Shown in pieces: positions 21,752 through 31,487 of a stretch of 64,000 nucleotides of DNA. Positions within the stretch are counted from its first letter, which is position 1, and every line of letters begins with the position of its first letter. The stretch is from Clostridiales bacterium (GTDB lineage Bacteria; Bacillota; Clostridia; Oscillospirales; Oscillospiraceae), in assembly GCA_004557655.1 (NCBI GenBank), contig SFGJ01000004.1, positions 62,001-126,000 of the forward strand, given 5' to 3'. The position numbers were made by a program, and so were the translations under genes. The notes under the pieces are model-generated. The model did no database searches and was not told the DNA's origin. It saw nothing but the letters and a program-made list of their open reading frames with translations.

Positions 21752-23146
21752 TCATTCCGCCTCGTAAATAGCCTTACAGCCCTTGTAGGTCATGTAGCAG
21801 TCCAGCTTGGACACCGTTTCAAAGGGAGCGTGCATGCTCAGCACCGGCACGCCGGCGTCCAATGTGGCGATGTTGCGGTTGGCCATATACATGGCCACGG
21901 TACCGCCGCCGCCGGCGTCCACCTTGCCCAGCTCCGAGATGTGCCACAGCACATCCGCCTCGTCCAGCACCCGCCGCACATAGGCCACGGTCTCCGCCGA
22001 AGCGTCGGATGCACCGGACTTGCCCCGGGCGCCCGTGTACTTGCACAGGCCCATGCCGTAGTTCACACAGGCGGCGTTGCGCTTTTCAAACACCTCCGGG
22101 AAATTGGGGTCATAGGCCGCCGTCACATCGCAGGAGAGGCAGAAGGAATTTTCATAGCACTCCCGCAGGGCGACGCCCTGCCCGTCGCACAGATCGTGCA
22201 GGAAGGTGTCAAAGGCGGCGGACTGCATACCCGTCACGCCCATTGAGCCGATCTCCTCCTTGTCCGCCAGCATACACACGGCGGTCTTTGCAGGGTCGGA
22301 AAGCTCCAAAATGGCCTGCAGCGCCGCATAGCCGCACACCCGGTCATCGTGGCCGTAGGCGCCGATGAGGCTGGCGTCCAAACCGATGTCCGTGGGCTGG
22401 ACCGCGGGCACGGCCTCCAGCTCGGCGGAGGTGAAGTCGTCCTCGGTGATGCCGTACTTGTCATAGAGCTTTTCCAGCACGTGCAGCTTCACCCGGTCCT
22501 TCTCATCCTCTTCCCCGCCGGGGCAACTGCCCAGGAGGATATTCAGGCTCTCACCGGTCACGGCCTCGTTCAGGGGCTTTTTCCCCTGCTCGCCCCCCAG
22601 ATGGGGCAGGAGATCCGTGATCACGAACTTGGGCTCATCCCCCTCGCCCAGCTTCACGGATACCGCGGTGCCATCCTTCAGCGCCACCACGCCGTGGAGC
22701 TCCAGAGGAATGGTCACCCACTGGTACTTGCGGATGCCCCCGTAATAATGGGTCTTGAGAAAGGCCAGCTCGCTGTCCTCATACAGGGGATTGGGCTTGA
22801 GATCCAGCCGGGGGGAGTCAATGTGCGCCGCCACGATCTGGGCGCCTTTTTGCAGGCTCTCCCGACCCAGCACCGCCAGCATGACGCTCTTGTCCCGGTT
22901 TACCCGGTAGATCTTGTCGCCGCTCTTGAGCTCCATGCCCCGCTCATAGGGCCTGAAGCCCGCCTGCCGGGCCAACTCCACGGTCTTTTGGGCGCACTCC
23001 CGCTCGGTCTTGCCCTGCTGCAAAAAGGTCTTATACAGGCCGCAGTAGCGCTCCATAGCCGGCAGTTCCTCCGCCTTGACGCGGTCATAGCCGTTCTTGC
23101 GCCGGGAGAGCAGTTTCTCCCGCAGGGCCTTTCTTTCCTCACTCAT
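21752..23146 (-). CDS. M18 family aminopeptidase
   Basis: Metallo-aminopeptidase of 464 residues. The zinc motifs AAHIDSPRLDLKPNPLYED, GLDASLIGAYGHDDRVCGYA and ADKEEIGSMGVTGMQS are those of M18 (aspartyl aminopeptidase-like, bacterial LAP4 type). It trims N-terminal residues from peptides in the cytoplasm. Start ATG 23146 is set by GGGAGG upstream and overlaps the end of the TsaC-CoaE gene. Confidence 0.92.
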   Translation of the reverse strand: MSEERKALREKLLSRRKNGYDRVKAEELPAMERYCGLYKTFLQQGKTERECAQKTVELARQAGFRPYERGMELKSGDKIYRVNRDKSVMLAVLGRESLQKGAQIVAAHIDSPRLDLKPNPLYEDSELAFLKTHYYGGIRKYQWVTIPLELHGVVALKDGTAVSVKLGEGDEPKFVITDLLPHLGGEQGKKPLNEAVTGESLNILLGSCPGGEEDEKDRVKLHVLEKLYDKYGITEDDFTSAELEAVPAVQPTDIGLDASLIGAYGHDDRVCGYAALQAILELSDPAKTAVCMLADKEEIGSMGVTGMQSAAFDTFLHDLCDGQGVALRECYENSFCLSCDVTAAYDPNFPEVFEKRNAACVNYGMGLCKYTGARGKSGASDASAETVAYVRRVLDEADVLWHISELGKVDAGGGGTVAMYMANRNIATLDAGVPVLSMHAPFETVSKLDCYMTYKGCKAIYEAE

Positions 23147-24767
23147 GGTCAAATACCTCCCGTATCAATTCTCTGAAAAAGTTCCTGGCCTGCTCCTCGA
23201 ATGCCTCGGGGCCGTCCGCCCGGTTCTCCAAAATGCGGCTGCAGTGCTGGCGGTAGTATTCCTCCGGCTGCTGGGCGCCGATGCGCAGGCGGGCATAGTC
23301 CTCGCTGATACCGTCCCGCTCCATGATGCGCCGCACCCGCTGCTCCGTGGGGGCCAGCACCGCCACCGTTTCCCGGCAGAGCGCCGCCAGGCCGCTCTGC
23401 AAGAGATTGATGGCGTCCAGACCCACGATGAGGTGCCCCTCCGCCTCCCGGCGAATGACGGGCAGCAGGTGAATATTCACGATGCCATTGAGCCTGTGAA
23501 GCGCCTCCGGGTCGGAAAAAACAATGCCCCCCAGCTTCTGCCGATTCAGCTTTTCTCCGTCGAACACATCCCCGAAAGCCCGGGTAATGTCCTGCCGCAG
23601 CCTGGCGTTTGCCGCCAGCTCCCGGTGGTACACGGCATCGCAGTCGATGATCCTTCCACCCAGAGCGCACAGGGCCCGCAGGGCGCTGGTCTTGCCGCTG
23701 CCGGTGCCGCCGGTGATGCCGATGGTTATGCCCGGCAGGCGGTCGGCGTCCACGATATGAAAGCCCGCCGCCTTTTTCAGTCGGTTGCCCACCGCAAGAC
23801 CCAAGCCGCTGTCATCGGGACATTGGGCGTAAATGTGGGTGGCCTCCGTGCTGTCAAACCGCCGCAGAGCATCAAACACCCGGTGGGCCTGCTGGGCGGT
23901 ATCCCACGCCGAGCCGAGGCACTGCCGGACGCGGCCGGCAAACCGCTCCCGGAATTCCTCGAAGCAGATGACGCCCTCTCCCTCCTGCAATACGGCCTGT
24001 ATGTAGGCGGCGCTGCGGTGAGGCGCCCCCGTGACCACCGTCACCGGGGCGTGGGGGGCGTAGTGGCGGTACTTCATCCCCGGGGCACGGGGCCGCAGAC
24101 CCTCCGCGACCTGCTGGGTCACCGCCTTGTCCACAGTGACCTCGCCGAGGACCTGCCGCAATTCTTCCAGAGGCAATCCGCCGGGACGCAGAAGCTGCGG
24201 AGGCGAAACCGTCAGGTCAATGATGGTGGACTCCACTCCCACCCGGCACGCGCCGCCGTCTACAATGCCGTCGATCTTCCCGTCCATGTCCTCCAGCATA
24301 TCGGATGCGCTGGTGGGGCTGGGGCGGCCTGATGTGTTGCCGCTGGGAGCGGCCACCGGCACCCCCGCCTCTCGGATGATGGCGCGGGTCACGGCATGGT
24401 CCGGGCAGCGCACCCCCACGGTGGATAGACCTCCGGTGGTGCGCCCGGGCACGATGTCCTTCCCCGGCAGGATCATGGTCAGGGGCCCCGGCCAGAACTT
24501 CTCTGCCAGGAGATAGGCAACCTCCGGCACCTCACGGCAGTACCGCTCCAGCCAGCCGGCGTCCGGCACATGGAGGATGAGGGGGTTGTCCTGGGGGCGG
24601 CCCTTGGCCTCAAATATATGCCCCACCGCTTCTTCATCCAGGGCGTTGGCTCCCAGACCGTACACCGTTTCCGTGGGGATGCCCAACAGCCCGCCGCGGC
24701 GGAGGATCCGCGCCGCCTCCTTTATTTCATCTTCCCCATTTTCGGGGTGAAAAACCCTTGTTTTCAA
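23139..24767 (-). CDS. Fused threonylcarbamoyl-AMP synthase (TsaC/Sua5) and dephospho-CoA kinase (CoaE)
   Basis: One 542-residue frame holds two enzymes. Residues about 1-335 are Sua5-type: GIPTETVYGLGANA, KGRPQDNPLILHV, PSGNTSGRPSPT, and a Sua5 C-terminal extension (APGMKYRHYAPHAPV). Residues about 345-542 are a dephospho-CoA kinase: P-loop GGTGSGKTS, DCDAVYHREL and a late REAEGHLIVGLDAINLLQSG. The first makes the AMP-activated group for tRNA t6A; the second does the last step of CoA synthesis. The start is TTG at 24767 after AAGGAAG. No obvious metabolic link explains the fusion. Confidence 0.9.
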   Translation of the reverse strand: MKTRVFHPENGEDEIKEAARILRRGGLLGIPTETVYGLGANALDEEAVGHIFEAKGRPQDNPLILHVPDAGWLERYCREVPEVAYLLAEKFWPGPLTMILPGKDIVPGRTTGGLSTVGVRCPDHAVTRAIIREAGVPVAAPSGNTSGRPSPTSASDMLEDMDGKIDGIVDGGACRVGVESTIIDLTVSPPQLLRPGGLPLEELRQVLGEVTVDKAVTQQVAEGLRPRAPGMKYRHYAPHAPVTVVTGAPHRSAAYIQAVLQEGEGVICFEEFRERFAGRVRQCLGSAWDTAQQAHRVFDALRRFDSTEATHIYAQCPDDSGLGLAVGNRLKKAAGFHIVDADRLPGITIGITGGTGSGKTSALRALCALGGRIIDCDAVYHRELAANARLRQDITRAFGDVFDGEKLNRQKLGGIVFSDPEALHRLNGIVNIHLLPVIRREAEGHLIVGLDAINLLQSGLAALCRETVAVLAPTEQRVRRIMERDGISEDYARLRIGAQQPEEYYRQHCSRILENRADGPEAFEEQARNFFRELIREVFDHE

Positions 24768-24780
24768 ATTACTTCCTTCT

Positions 24781-25422
24781 TTACAGTCCGAGATCGTCCC
24801 CGATCAGAACCACCTTGATGCGTCCCGCCGGGCGGCAGATGCGCGTGGTGACAAACTGGCAGCAGATGGTATCGGGGCTCTTGCAGTCGGCGCACTGGCC
24901 GGTTGCGGCGCAGGGTGTAGCGATCCCTGCAAAGCGCTGGGCATTGGCAGGGGCGGCCTGCTCTCTGGCCCGGCGCACGGCGCCGTCCAGATCCCCGGCC
25001 ACCTTGTTCATGCCCGCCACCACGATGACCTGCTCCGGGCCGAAGCACAGGGCGGCCACGCGGTTGCCGGTGCCGTCGATGTTCACAAGCTGCCCGTCGG
25101 CAGAAATGCCATTGGCACTCATGAGGAAGGTGTCGCAGGTGAGAGCCTGCTTGAGCATCTGCTCGCGCTCCCGGGGATCCTTGGCGGTGTCGCGGTCAAT
25201 AACGGCCTGGCCGCGCCGGCGCAGGGCGTCCTTGATGCCCAGCTCGTCCACGGTCATGGTGCCGCCCCAGGAGACCGTATGCTCCCCCGGGATCAGTTCC
25301 AGCACCTTTTTCAGCCCCTCCTCCCGGTCGGAGCAGTAATACGCTTCAAAATACCGCTTGTTCAGCGCCTCCGCCACACGGGGGCCGGCCTTGTCATACT
25401 GCATCTTTCTGTGCTTGAGCAT
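24781..25422 (-). CDS. LUD-domain (lactate utilisation-type) protein
   Basis: 213 residues with VSWGGTMTVDELGI, DTFLMSANGISADGQLVNIDGTGNR and VVAGMNKVAGDLDGAVRR, the DUF162/LUD fold shared with LutC. The C-terminal Cys-rich stretch TPCAATGQCADCKSPDTICC may bind metal or an Fe-S cluster. Single-gene members are common in Clostridia; function unclear. ATG at 25422 after AAGGAGG. Confidence 0.85.
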   Translation of the reverse strand: MLKHRKMQYDKAGPRVAEALNKRYFEAYYCSDREEGLKKVLELIPGEHTVSWGGTMTVDELGIKDALRRRGQAVIDRDTAKDPREREQMLKQALTCDTFLMSANGISADGQLVNIDGTGNRVAALCFGPEQVIVVAGMNKVAGDLDGAVRRAREQAAPANAQRFAGIATPCAATGQCADCKSPDTICCQFVTTRICRPAGRIKVVLIGDDLGL

Positions 25423-25436
25423 ACTGGATTTCCTCC

Positions 25437-26507
25437 TTAGTCTGTCGCTTGTTGTAAGAGTCTATCGGCCTGCTCCCGGGTAGTGAGGGCGTCGATAAGC
25501 CCATCTAACTCTCCACCCAGTACAGGACCGAGGGGAAAGCTCTTTTCATCTCCCGTGAGCCGGTGATCCACCACGATCTTCTCATGGAAGCGGTAGGTGC
25601 GGATCCGCTCAGACCGCTCCGCCCCGCCGATCTGGCTCCTGCGCCGGGCCGCCTGAGCAGCTTCGCTCCGCGAGCGCTGCAGGGCATAGAGCCGGGAGCG
25701 CAGGATCTTCATGGCTCTGTCCTTGTTCTTATACTGGCTGCGCTCGTCCTGGCACTCCACCACCGTGCCCGTGGGCAGGTGGGTGACCCGGATGGCGGAC
25801 TCGGTCTTGTTCACATGCTGCCCGCCGGCACCGCCGGAGCGGAAGGTGTCTATCCGCAGGTCCTCGGGAGCGATGGCCACCTCCGTCTCCTCCGCCTCGG
25901 GCAGTACGGCCACGGTGGCGGTGGACGTGTGGATGCGCCCGGCGCTCTCCGTTTCCGGCACGCGCTTGACGCAGTGGGTGCCGCCCTCGAATTTGAGCCT
26001 TGCGTAGACCCCGGCGCCCTCCACGGTGAGGGAGGCCTCTTTCACGCCCCCCAGCTCCGTGTCGCTGCGGGAGACAATGTCCACCTGCCAGCCGCGTTTG
26101 TCGGCATACTGCAGATACATCCGCAGCAGATCCGACGCAAAGAGGGCTCCCTCCTCACCGCCGACGCCGGCCCGGAGCTCCAGCACCACGCCGCGGTCAT
26201 CGTCCGGGTCCTTGGGCAGAAGCAGAAGCTTCAGCTCCTGTGACAGTTCTTCCTGCCGCTCCCTGGCCTGCCTCCATTCCTCTCTGGCCAGCTCCCGCAG
26301 CTCCGGATCGGCAAGCATCTGCTCCGCCTCCCGCTGCATGGTTTGGGCCGCCTGCAGCTCCCGGAAGGCCGCCGCCACCGGGGTCAGCTCCTTCTGCTCC
26401 CGGGTGAGGGCGCGAAGCCGCGCAGGGTCGGCGTATACCTCCGGCTGCGCAAGAAGCAGCTCCACCTCTTGCAAGCGCAGGACGGCCTGTTTCAGCTTAT
26501 CCTCCAT
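25437..26507 (-). CDS. prfA: Peptide chain release factor 1
   Basis: 356 residues. The stop-codon reading element is RVPETESAGRIHTS, carrying the RF1-type PxT tripeptide PET, and the catalytic GGQ motif is GGAGGQHVNKTESA. It ends translation at UAA and UAG. The true start is ATG 26507 (MEDKLKQ), four bases after the flavodoxin stop; the frame extends further upstream but without a family match. Confidence 0.95.
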   Translation of the reverse strand: MEDKLKQAVLRLQEVELLLAQPEVYADPARLRALTREQKELTPVAAAFRELQAAQTMQREAEQMLADPELRELAREEWRQARERQEELSQELKLLLLPKDPDDDRGVVLELRAGVGGEEGALFASDLLRMYLQYADKRGWQVDIVSRSDTELGGVKEASLTVEGAGVYARLKFEGGTHCVKRVPETESAGRIHTSTATVAVLPEAEETEVAIAPEDLRIDTFRSGGAGGQHVNKTESAIRVTHLPTGTVVECQDERSQYKNKDRAMKILRSRLYALQRSRSEAAQAARRRSQIGGAERSERIRTYRFHEKIVVDHRLTGDEKSFPLGPVLGGELDGLIDALTTREQADRLLQQATD

Positions 26508-26511
26508 AGGA

Positions 26512-26997
26512 TCACAGTCCCAGGGCGTTTTTGGTGTCCTGGATGAACTTGTCCCGCCAGAATTCGTATCCGGTGTCATCCGGCCGCAAAGACACATCCG
26601 TCAGGCGCATCCGCTTGAGGAAGGTGGCCATGTGGGCCAGCACATCGTCGCACCGGTCGGATCCGCTGCGGGTGACCACGCAGGAGACCAGCGGCAGGCT
26701 CTCCGCGCTTTGCGCCAGAAAGCTCTTGACGGGGCTGGCGCAGCGGCCCGCCCAGGCGGGCGTGCCGATGATGACCAGGCGATAGTCCTGCAGCGGCCGC
26801 TCCGTCTGCACCGGCTCAATGGGGCAGAGCTTCCTGCTCATGGCCTCCAGGCCGGAACGCAAGTAGCCCCGCAGCTTGCTGCGGTCCCGTCCGTCCTCGA
26901 TCTTCACCAGCTCGGCATCCAATGCCTGGGCGATCTCCTTCATGGCCTTTTCCGTTCTCCCGGTGCGGGAGTAGTACACGCATAAAATGTCGCTCAT
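26512..26997 (-). CDS. Flavodoxin-family protein
   Basis: 161 residues. FMN phosphate loop YYSRTGRTEK and the later GTPAWAGRCASPVKSF and VVTRSGSD stretches are those of flavodoxin-fold proteins of the NAD(P)H-oxidoreductase-linked type. Electron-transfer or quinone-reduction role is likely. Just upstream of prfA. Confidence 0.88.
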   Translation of the reverse strand: MSDILCVYYSRTGRTEKAMKEIAQALDAELVKIEDGRDRSKLRGYLRSGLEAMSRKLCPIEPVQTERPLQDYRLVIIGTPAWAGRCASPVKSFLAQSAESLPLVSCVVTRSGSDRCDDVLAHMATFLKRMRLTDVSLRPDDTGYEFWRDKFIQDTKNALGL

Positions 26998-27011
26998 CTG
27001 TGACTCCTTTC

Positions 27012-28907
27012 TTATTCCTCAAGCTGCAGGCTCAGCTCCTCCCAGCGGGCCATCTGCTCCTGCAGCGCAGTTTCCGTCTCCTGTTTTTTCCCGTAGACCT
27101 CCGCCAGCTTTCCGGCGTCGCAGCCCACCCGCTGCATCTCCTCCTCCAGAGCGGCGATCTCCGTCTCCAGCCTGGCAATGGCACTTTCGCAGATGGTGAG
27201 CCGGCGGCGTGCCGCCTGCTGATCGCGTCTGCCCCGGGGCGGCCGGGTGTCGCCCTTCTTCTCCCGGACAGCGGGCCGGACACTCTCCCGCTCCTCCTGC
27301 GCCTTAGCCGCCTGATACTGCGCAAATCCCATGGGGTAGTCGGTGATCGTTCCCTCCGCCAGCTCCCAGATGCGGGTGGCGAAGCGGTCTATGAAATAGC
27401 GGTCGTGGCTCACAAAGAGCAGCGTGCCGTCAAAGGCCTCCACCGCCTCCTCGATCCATTCCCGGGCGGCGATGTCCAGGTGGTTGGTGGGCTCGTCCAG
27501 AATGAGGAAGTTGGTCTGCTCATCCATGAGCATACACAGCCGCAGGCGGGATAGCTCTCCGCCGGATAGGGAGGAAACGCTCTTGAAAACATCCTCCCCC
27601 TGAAACCGGTACTGAGCCAGCCGGTTCCGGGCGCTCTGGGCCGTCATGCCCTTCTTCTCATAGAGCATGGTGTCCAGCAGGCTGCGCTCCGGATGATCGA
27701 ACCGAATGATCTGCTGCAGGTATGCAGTCTGTACCGCGGGGCCCTGCCGGATGCTCCCGCTGTCCGGCCGCTGTGCCCCTGTGATCATATTGAGCAGGGT
27801 GGTCTTCCCCGTGCCGTTTTCGCCGAGGAGGGCAATGCGCTCTCCCGGCTCCACGCGCAGGTATATGCCGTCAAACAGCGTCCTGTCCCCGAAGGATTTG
27901 CCCACGCCCCTGATTTGCAGCACCTCGTCCCCCCGGAACTCCCGGCTGGCGAACCGGGCATTCATCTTTTTGGCCTTGGTGGGTTTGGCGGTGGTGCGCA
28001 TCCGCTCTATGCGCTTTTCCATGGAAAAGGCCCGCTTGTGGAGGGCATCGTTGCCCATAAACGCCCACAGGTGCATCTGGGAAGCCGCTTTTTCAAGCTG
28101 CCGGATCTTGGCCTGCTCTTTCAGATACTGCTTCATGCGCTCCTGATACCGCCGCTCCTTTTCCACGGCGTAGAAGCTGTAATTCCCGCTGTAAAACTCC
28201 GCCTTGCCGTCCAAAATCTCAATGATCCGTGTAACGGTGCGGTCCAAAAAATATCGGTCATGGGATATGGTGATGACCGTGCCCCGAAACCTGCCGATGT
28301 ACTCCTCCAGCCATATGGTGGCCTGCAGGTCCAGATGGTTCGTCGGCTCGTCCAGCAGGAGGATATCCATGTCCTCCAGAATGAGCCGGCCCAGGTTCAC
28401 CCTCGTCTTTTCCCCGCCGGACAGCTCCGCAAACGGCCGGGCGCGCATGGCCTCATCCATGGAAAGGCCGCCGGCCACCTTGTTCACCGCCGTGTCCGTG
28501 TCCCAGCCGCCCAAGCCCTCAAACCGGGCGTTGAGATCGCCGTAGCGCCTGAGAGTCTGCTGTGAATGGTCCCCGGCGGCCATTTGCTCCGCCAAGGCAT
28601 CCATTTCCTCCTGCATGGTCTTCGTCCGGGCAAAGGCGGTGCGCAGCACGTCCTCCACGGTGTATTCCGCCGGGTAGACCGGTATCTGGGAGATGAGCCC
28701 CAGCCGCTTGCCGGGGGCAATGAGCACCTGGCCGGAATCATAGTCCATCTCCCCGGTGAGGATCTTAAACAAAGTGGTCTTTCCCGCGCCGTTGCAGCCC
28801 AGCAGACCCACCCGCTCGCCGGAATCTATCTGAAAGGTCAGCCCGTCCAGTATTTTCTTTTCCAGGTCAAAGGACTTTGTCAGTCCCGAGACGCCAATGT
28901 CGATCAT
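27012..28907 (-). CDS. ABC-F family ribosome-associated ATPase
   Basis: 631 residues with two ATP cassettes and no membrane domain: GCNGAGKTT and LSGGEKTRVNL ... LLLDEPTNHLDL in the first, GENGTGKTT and LSGGELSRLRL ... LILDEPTNHLDI in the second. The linker of about 80 residues (PTKAKKMNARF) is the P-site tRNA interaction motif region. The C-terminus is coiled coil. Uup/YfmR/YdiF-like; acts on stalled ribosomes. It overlaps the murF stop (ATGA). Confidence 0.92.
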   Translation of the reverse strand: MIDIGVSGLTKSFDLEKKILDGLTFQIDSGERVGLLGCNGAGKTTLFKILTGEMDYDSGQVLIAPGKRLGLISQIPVYPAEYTVEDVLRTAFARTKTMQEEMDALAEQMAAGDHSQQTLRRYGDLNARFEGLGGWDTDTAVNKVAGGLSMDEAMRARPFAELSGGEKTRVNLGRLILEDMDILLLDEPTNHLDLQATIWLEEYIGRFRGTVITISHDRYFLDRTVTRIIEILDGKAEFYSGNYSFYAVEKERRYQERMKQYLKEQAKIRQLEKAASQMHLWAFMGNDALHKRAFSMEKRIERMRTTAKPTKAKKMNARFASREFRGDEVLQIRGVGKSFGDRTLFDGIYLRVEPGERIALLGENGTGKTTLLNMITGAQRPDSGSIRQGPAVQTAYLQQIIRFDHPERSLLDTMLYEKKGMTAQSARNRLAQYRFQGEDVFKSVSSLSGGELSRLRLCMLMDEQTNFLILDEPTNHLDIAAREWIEEAVEAFDGTLLFVSHDRYFIDRFATRIWELAEGTITDYPMGFAQYQAAKAQEERESVRPAVREKKGDTRPPRGRRDQQAARRRLTICESAIARLETEIAALEEEMQRVGCDAGKLAEVYGKKQETETALQEQMARWEELSLQLEE

Positions 28908-30268
28908 GCTTTTTCCAGTTCCTCAACGATTTTTTCAAAATGCATGGCGTGGGAGGCCTTTACCAGCACCGCCGTGCCGGGGACAAACTCCCTGCGGAGG
29001 GTGTCACAGGCCGCCTCCACGGTGTCAAAGTGGTACACATTCCCCTCGGCCGCGCGCTTAAGATATTCCATCCAGTGTCCGATGGCCACCACGCAGTCAA
29101 GCCCCAGCTCATTCAAAAGCCGTCCCATGTCGCCGTGGGCCTTGGGGGAAAGGTCGCCCAGATCCCCCATATCCCCCAGCACCGCCATGCGCCGGGGCCG
29201 ATCGGTACCGGCCAGCAGCCGCAGCGCCGCCGCCATGGCCTGGGGATTGGCGTTGTAGCAGTCGTCAATGATGAGCCGGTGGCCGGGTCTATGGATCAGC
29301 CGCATCCGGGAGCCGGTAGGGGTGTAGGCGGCTACGCCGTCAATGATCTCCTGCGCGGAAAGCCCCAGATGCTCCCCGACGGCCACACCCATGGAGGCGG
29401 AGTAGATCATAAACCGCCCCGGAGAGGGGATGCGCAGGGAATAGCTGTCCCTGCGGGTAGTGACTGTGCAGGCAACGCCCTCGAGGCCGTGCTCCTCTAT
29501 GTCCGTGACCCGGACATCACATGACTCGCTCTCGCCGCAGCGGACGGTCTCAAAGGGCAGATCCAGCGTATTGAGCAGGGGGTCGTCCCCGTTGAGCACC
29601 GCCAGCCCACCGGGCGCTAAATTCTCAAAGATCTCGCTCTTGGCCCGGAGCACTCCCTCTCGGGTCCCGTCCAGATTGCCGATGTGGGCGTCGCCTACAT
29701 TGGTGATGACCGCCACCGTGGGGCGCACCATCCGGCCCATGCGGCGGATCTCTCCGAAGTGGTCCATGCCCGTCTCGATGACCGCCGCCCCATGGTCTTG
29801 CTCCAGCCGCAGCAGGGTCTGGGGCGTGCCCACGAAGTTGTTGAAGTTGGCCAGAGTTTTGAGGGTGTTGAAGTGCTGCCCCAGCACCGCCGCCAGCATC
29901 TCCTTGGTGGTGGTTTTTCCGGCGGAGCCGGTGACCTGCACCACGGGGATGCGGAACTTGCCCCGGTACCAGCCGGCAAGGCTCCCCAGCGCCCTCTCCG
30001 TGTCCTCCACGGCGATGTAGAACCTGCCGGGCAGTAGCTTCTGCGGCACCCTGGCGCACAGGCAGCCCGCGGCCCCCTTTGCAAGCGCCATGTCTATATA
30101 GCTGTGGCCGTCGAACCGTTCGCCCACCAGGGGCACGAACAGATCCCCCGGCAGAATGTCCCGGCTGTCCGTGCTGACCCGGGTCACAATATCTCCGCCA
30201 TCTCCGTCCTGCAGCAGTCTGCCGCTCACAGCCAGGGTGATTTCCCGGGCCGTACAGGGGATCATCAT
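28904..30268 (-). CDS. murF: UDP-N-acetylmuramoyl-tripeptide--D-Ala-D-Ala ligase
   Basis: Adds D-Ala-D-Ala to UDP-MurNAc-tripeptide in the cytoplasm. VTGSAGKTTTKEMLAAVL is the Mur-ligase ATP loop, followed by NFNNFVGTPQTLL and DDCYNANPQAMAAAL. 454 residues from the double ATG at 30268, which overlaps the ddl stop. Being coupled to ddl, which makes its substrate, fits well. Confidence 0.93.
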   Translation of the reverse strand: MMIPCTAREITLAVSGRLLQDGDGGDIVTRVSTDSRDILPGDLFVPLVGERFDGHSYIDMALAKGAAGCLCARVPQKLLPGRFYIAVEDTERALGSLAGWYRGKFRIPVVQVTGSAGKTTTKEMLAAVLGQHFNTLKTLANFNNFVGTPQTLLRLEQDHGAAVIETGMDHFGEIRRMGRMVRPTVAVITNVGDAHIGNLDGTREGVLRAKSEIFENLAPGGLAVLNGDDPLLNTLDLPFETVRCGESESCDVRVTDIEEHGLEGVACTVTTRRDSYSLRIPSPGRFMIYSASMGVAVGEHLGLSAQEIIDGVAAYTPTGSRMRLIHRPGHRLIIDDCYNANPQAMAAALRLLAGTDRPRRMAVLGDMGDLGDLSPKAHGDMGRLLNELGLDCVVAIGHWMEYLKRAAEGNVYHFDTVEAACDTLRREFVPGTAVLVKASHAMHFEKIVEELEKA

Positions 30269-31326
30269 ATCCGCTCCGCCTTTCTCACCCGCAGAGATTC
30301 CTCCGCGATCTTTTCGCACAACATATCGTAGTCAATGCCCACGGCCGCCGCCTCCTGAGGCACCAGACTAGTGGGCGTCATGCCGGGAAGGGTATTCACC
30401 TCCAGGCACCAGGCCTTGCCGTCCTCGTCCAGAATGAAGTCCGTCCGGGAGTAGACCGACAGGCCCAGCGCCCTGTGCAGCTTCAGGGCCATCTCGCCCA
30501 CCTGCTTCCACTGCGCATCGGTAATGGGCGCCGGGCAGAGCTCCACGGCCCCGCCCTTCTGGTACTTGGATTCATAGTCAAAATAGGCGTTCTTGGGGAT
30601 GATCTCCACGGCGGGCAGGTATGTATCCCCCAGCACGGCGATCTGAATCTCCCGGCCCCTGATCTTCTTCTCCACCACCACATGGTTGCCGAATCGGAGC
30701 ATACGGCGCAAGGTAGCCTCCAGCTCCTCTTTGCTCTCCGGCAATTCCACGCCGATGGAGCTGCCGCCGTTGACGATCTTCACGGCGCAGGGGGTCTCCA
30801 GCTCCTCCACCAGGGCGGGGATATCCGCCTCGGCATAACGCACGTCCCGCCAGGGGGCGGTGCGGATGTTCTCGGCATCCATGAACCGCTTGGCGATGGC
30901 CTTGTCCATGGCCATACCGCTGGAAATATAGTTGCTGCCGGTGTAGGGCACGCCCAGCAGGTCAAGGGTGGCCTGGATGCGTCCGTCCTCGCCGCAGGAG
31001 CCGTGGAGGGCCAGAAACACCAGGTCCGCCATGGCGCACACCTGCAAAACACCCTGTCCCAACATGGAAGGGCTTTGATCCCGCCTGCTCCGGCGCACCG
31101 CCTCCAGATCGGGCGCCTCGGAAGAAACGCTGTGGTCGGCGCACAGGCCGTCGGGCGCGTCGAAAATATCCGCCAGTGAGCCGGAATAGTTCTCCAGGCC
31201 CAAAAACATATCCACCAGTACCGCCTTGTGTCCCCGGCGGCGCAAAGCCCGGCAGATGCCGGTGCCGCTGGTGAGGGCCACATTGCGCTCGGTGCTCAGG
31301 CCACCTGCCAAAACAACGATTTTCAT
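30265..31326 (-). CDS. ddl: D-alanine--D-alanine ligase
   Basis: ATP-grasp enzyme of 353 residues: HGSCGEDGRIQATLDLLGVPYTG, the ATP-binding VKIVNGGSSIGV, and the catalytic CLEVNTLPGMT. The omega-loop Tyr in DYESKYQKGG fits a true D-Ala-D-Ala ligase (D-lactate ligases of Van type have Phe there). First gene of the ddl-murF-ABC-F operon. Confidence 0.93.
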   Translation of the reverse strand: MKIVVLAGGLSTERNVALTSGTGICRALRRRGHKAVLVDMFLGLENYSGSLADIFDAPDGLCADHSVSSEAPDLEAVRRSRRDQSPSMLGQGVLQVCAMADLVFLALHGSCGEDGRIQATLDLLGVPYTGSNYISSGMAMDKAIAKRFMDAENIRTAPWRDVRYAEADIPALVEELETPCAVKIVNGGSSIGVELPESKEELEATLRRMLRFGNHVVVEKKIRGREIQIAVLGDTYLPAVEIIPKNAYFDYESKYQKGGAVELCPAPITDAQWKQVGEMALKLHRALGLSVYSRTDFILDEDGKAWCLEVNTLPGMTPTSLVPQEAAAVGIDYDMLCEKIAEESLRVRKAERI

Positions 31327-31387
31327 AGATCATTCCCTCGATTCTGTCATGTGGCGATATACCCGATGGTATACCTATAGATAATAT

Positions 31388-31416
31388 AGTATAGCATACT
31401 CCCCACGGGATTACAA
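31388..31416 (-). promoter_or_regulatory. ddl operon promoter
   Basis: On the minus strand TTGTAA (31411-31416) and TATACT (31388-31393), 17 bases apart. Confidence 0.75.
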
Positions 31417-31440
31417 CCGATTTAATTCTCTCATGCCGCG

Positions 31441-31470
31441 AAAACAGGCGCGGCCGGGCGGCCGCGCCTG
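31441..31470 (-). terminator. Terminator after the RodA/FtsW gene
   Basis: CAGGCGCGGCC and GGCCGCGCCTG arms around four bases; TTTT follows on the minus strand. Confidence 0.8.
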
Positions 31471-31487
31471 CTGGGAAAACTATCCTC

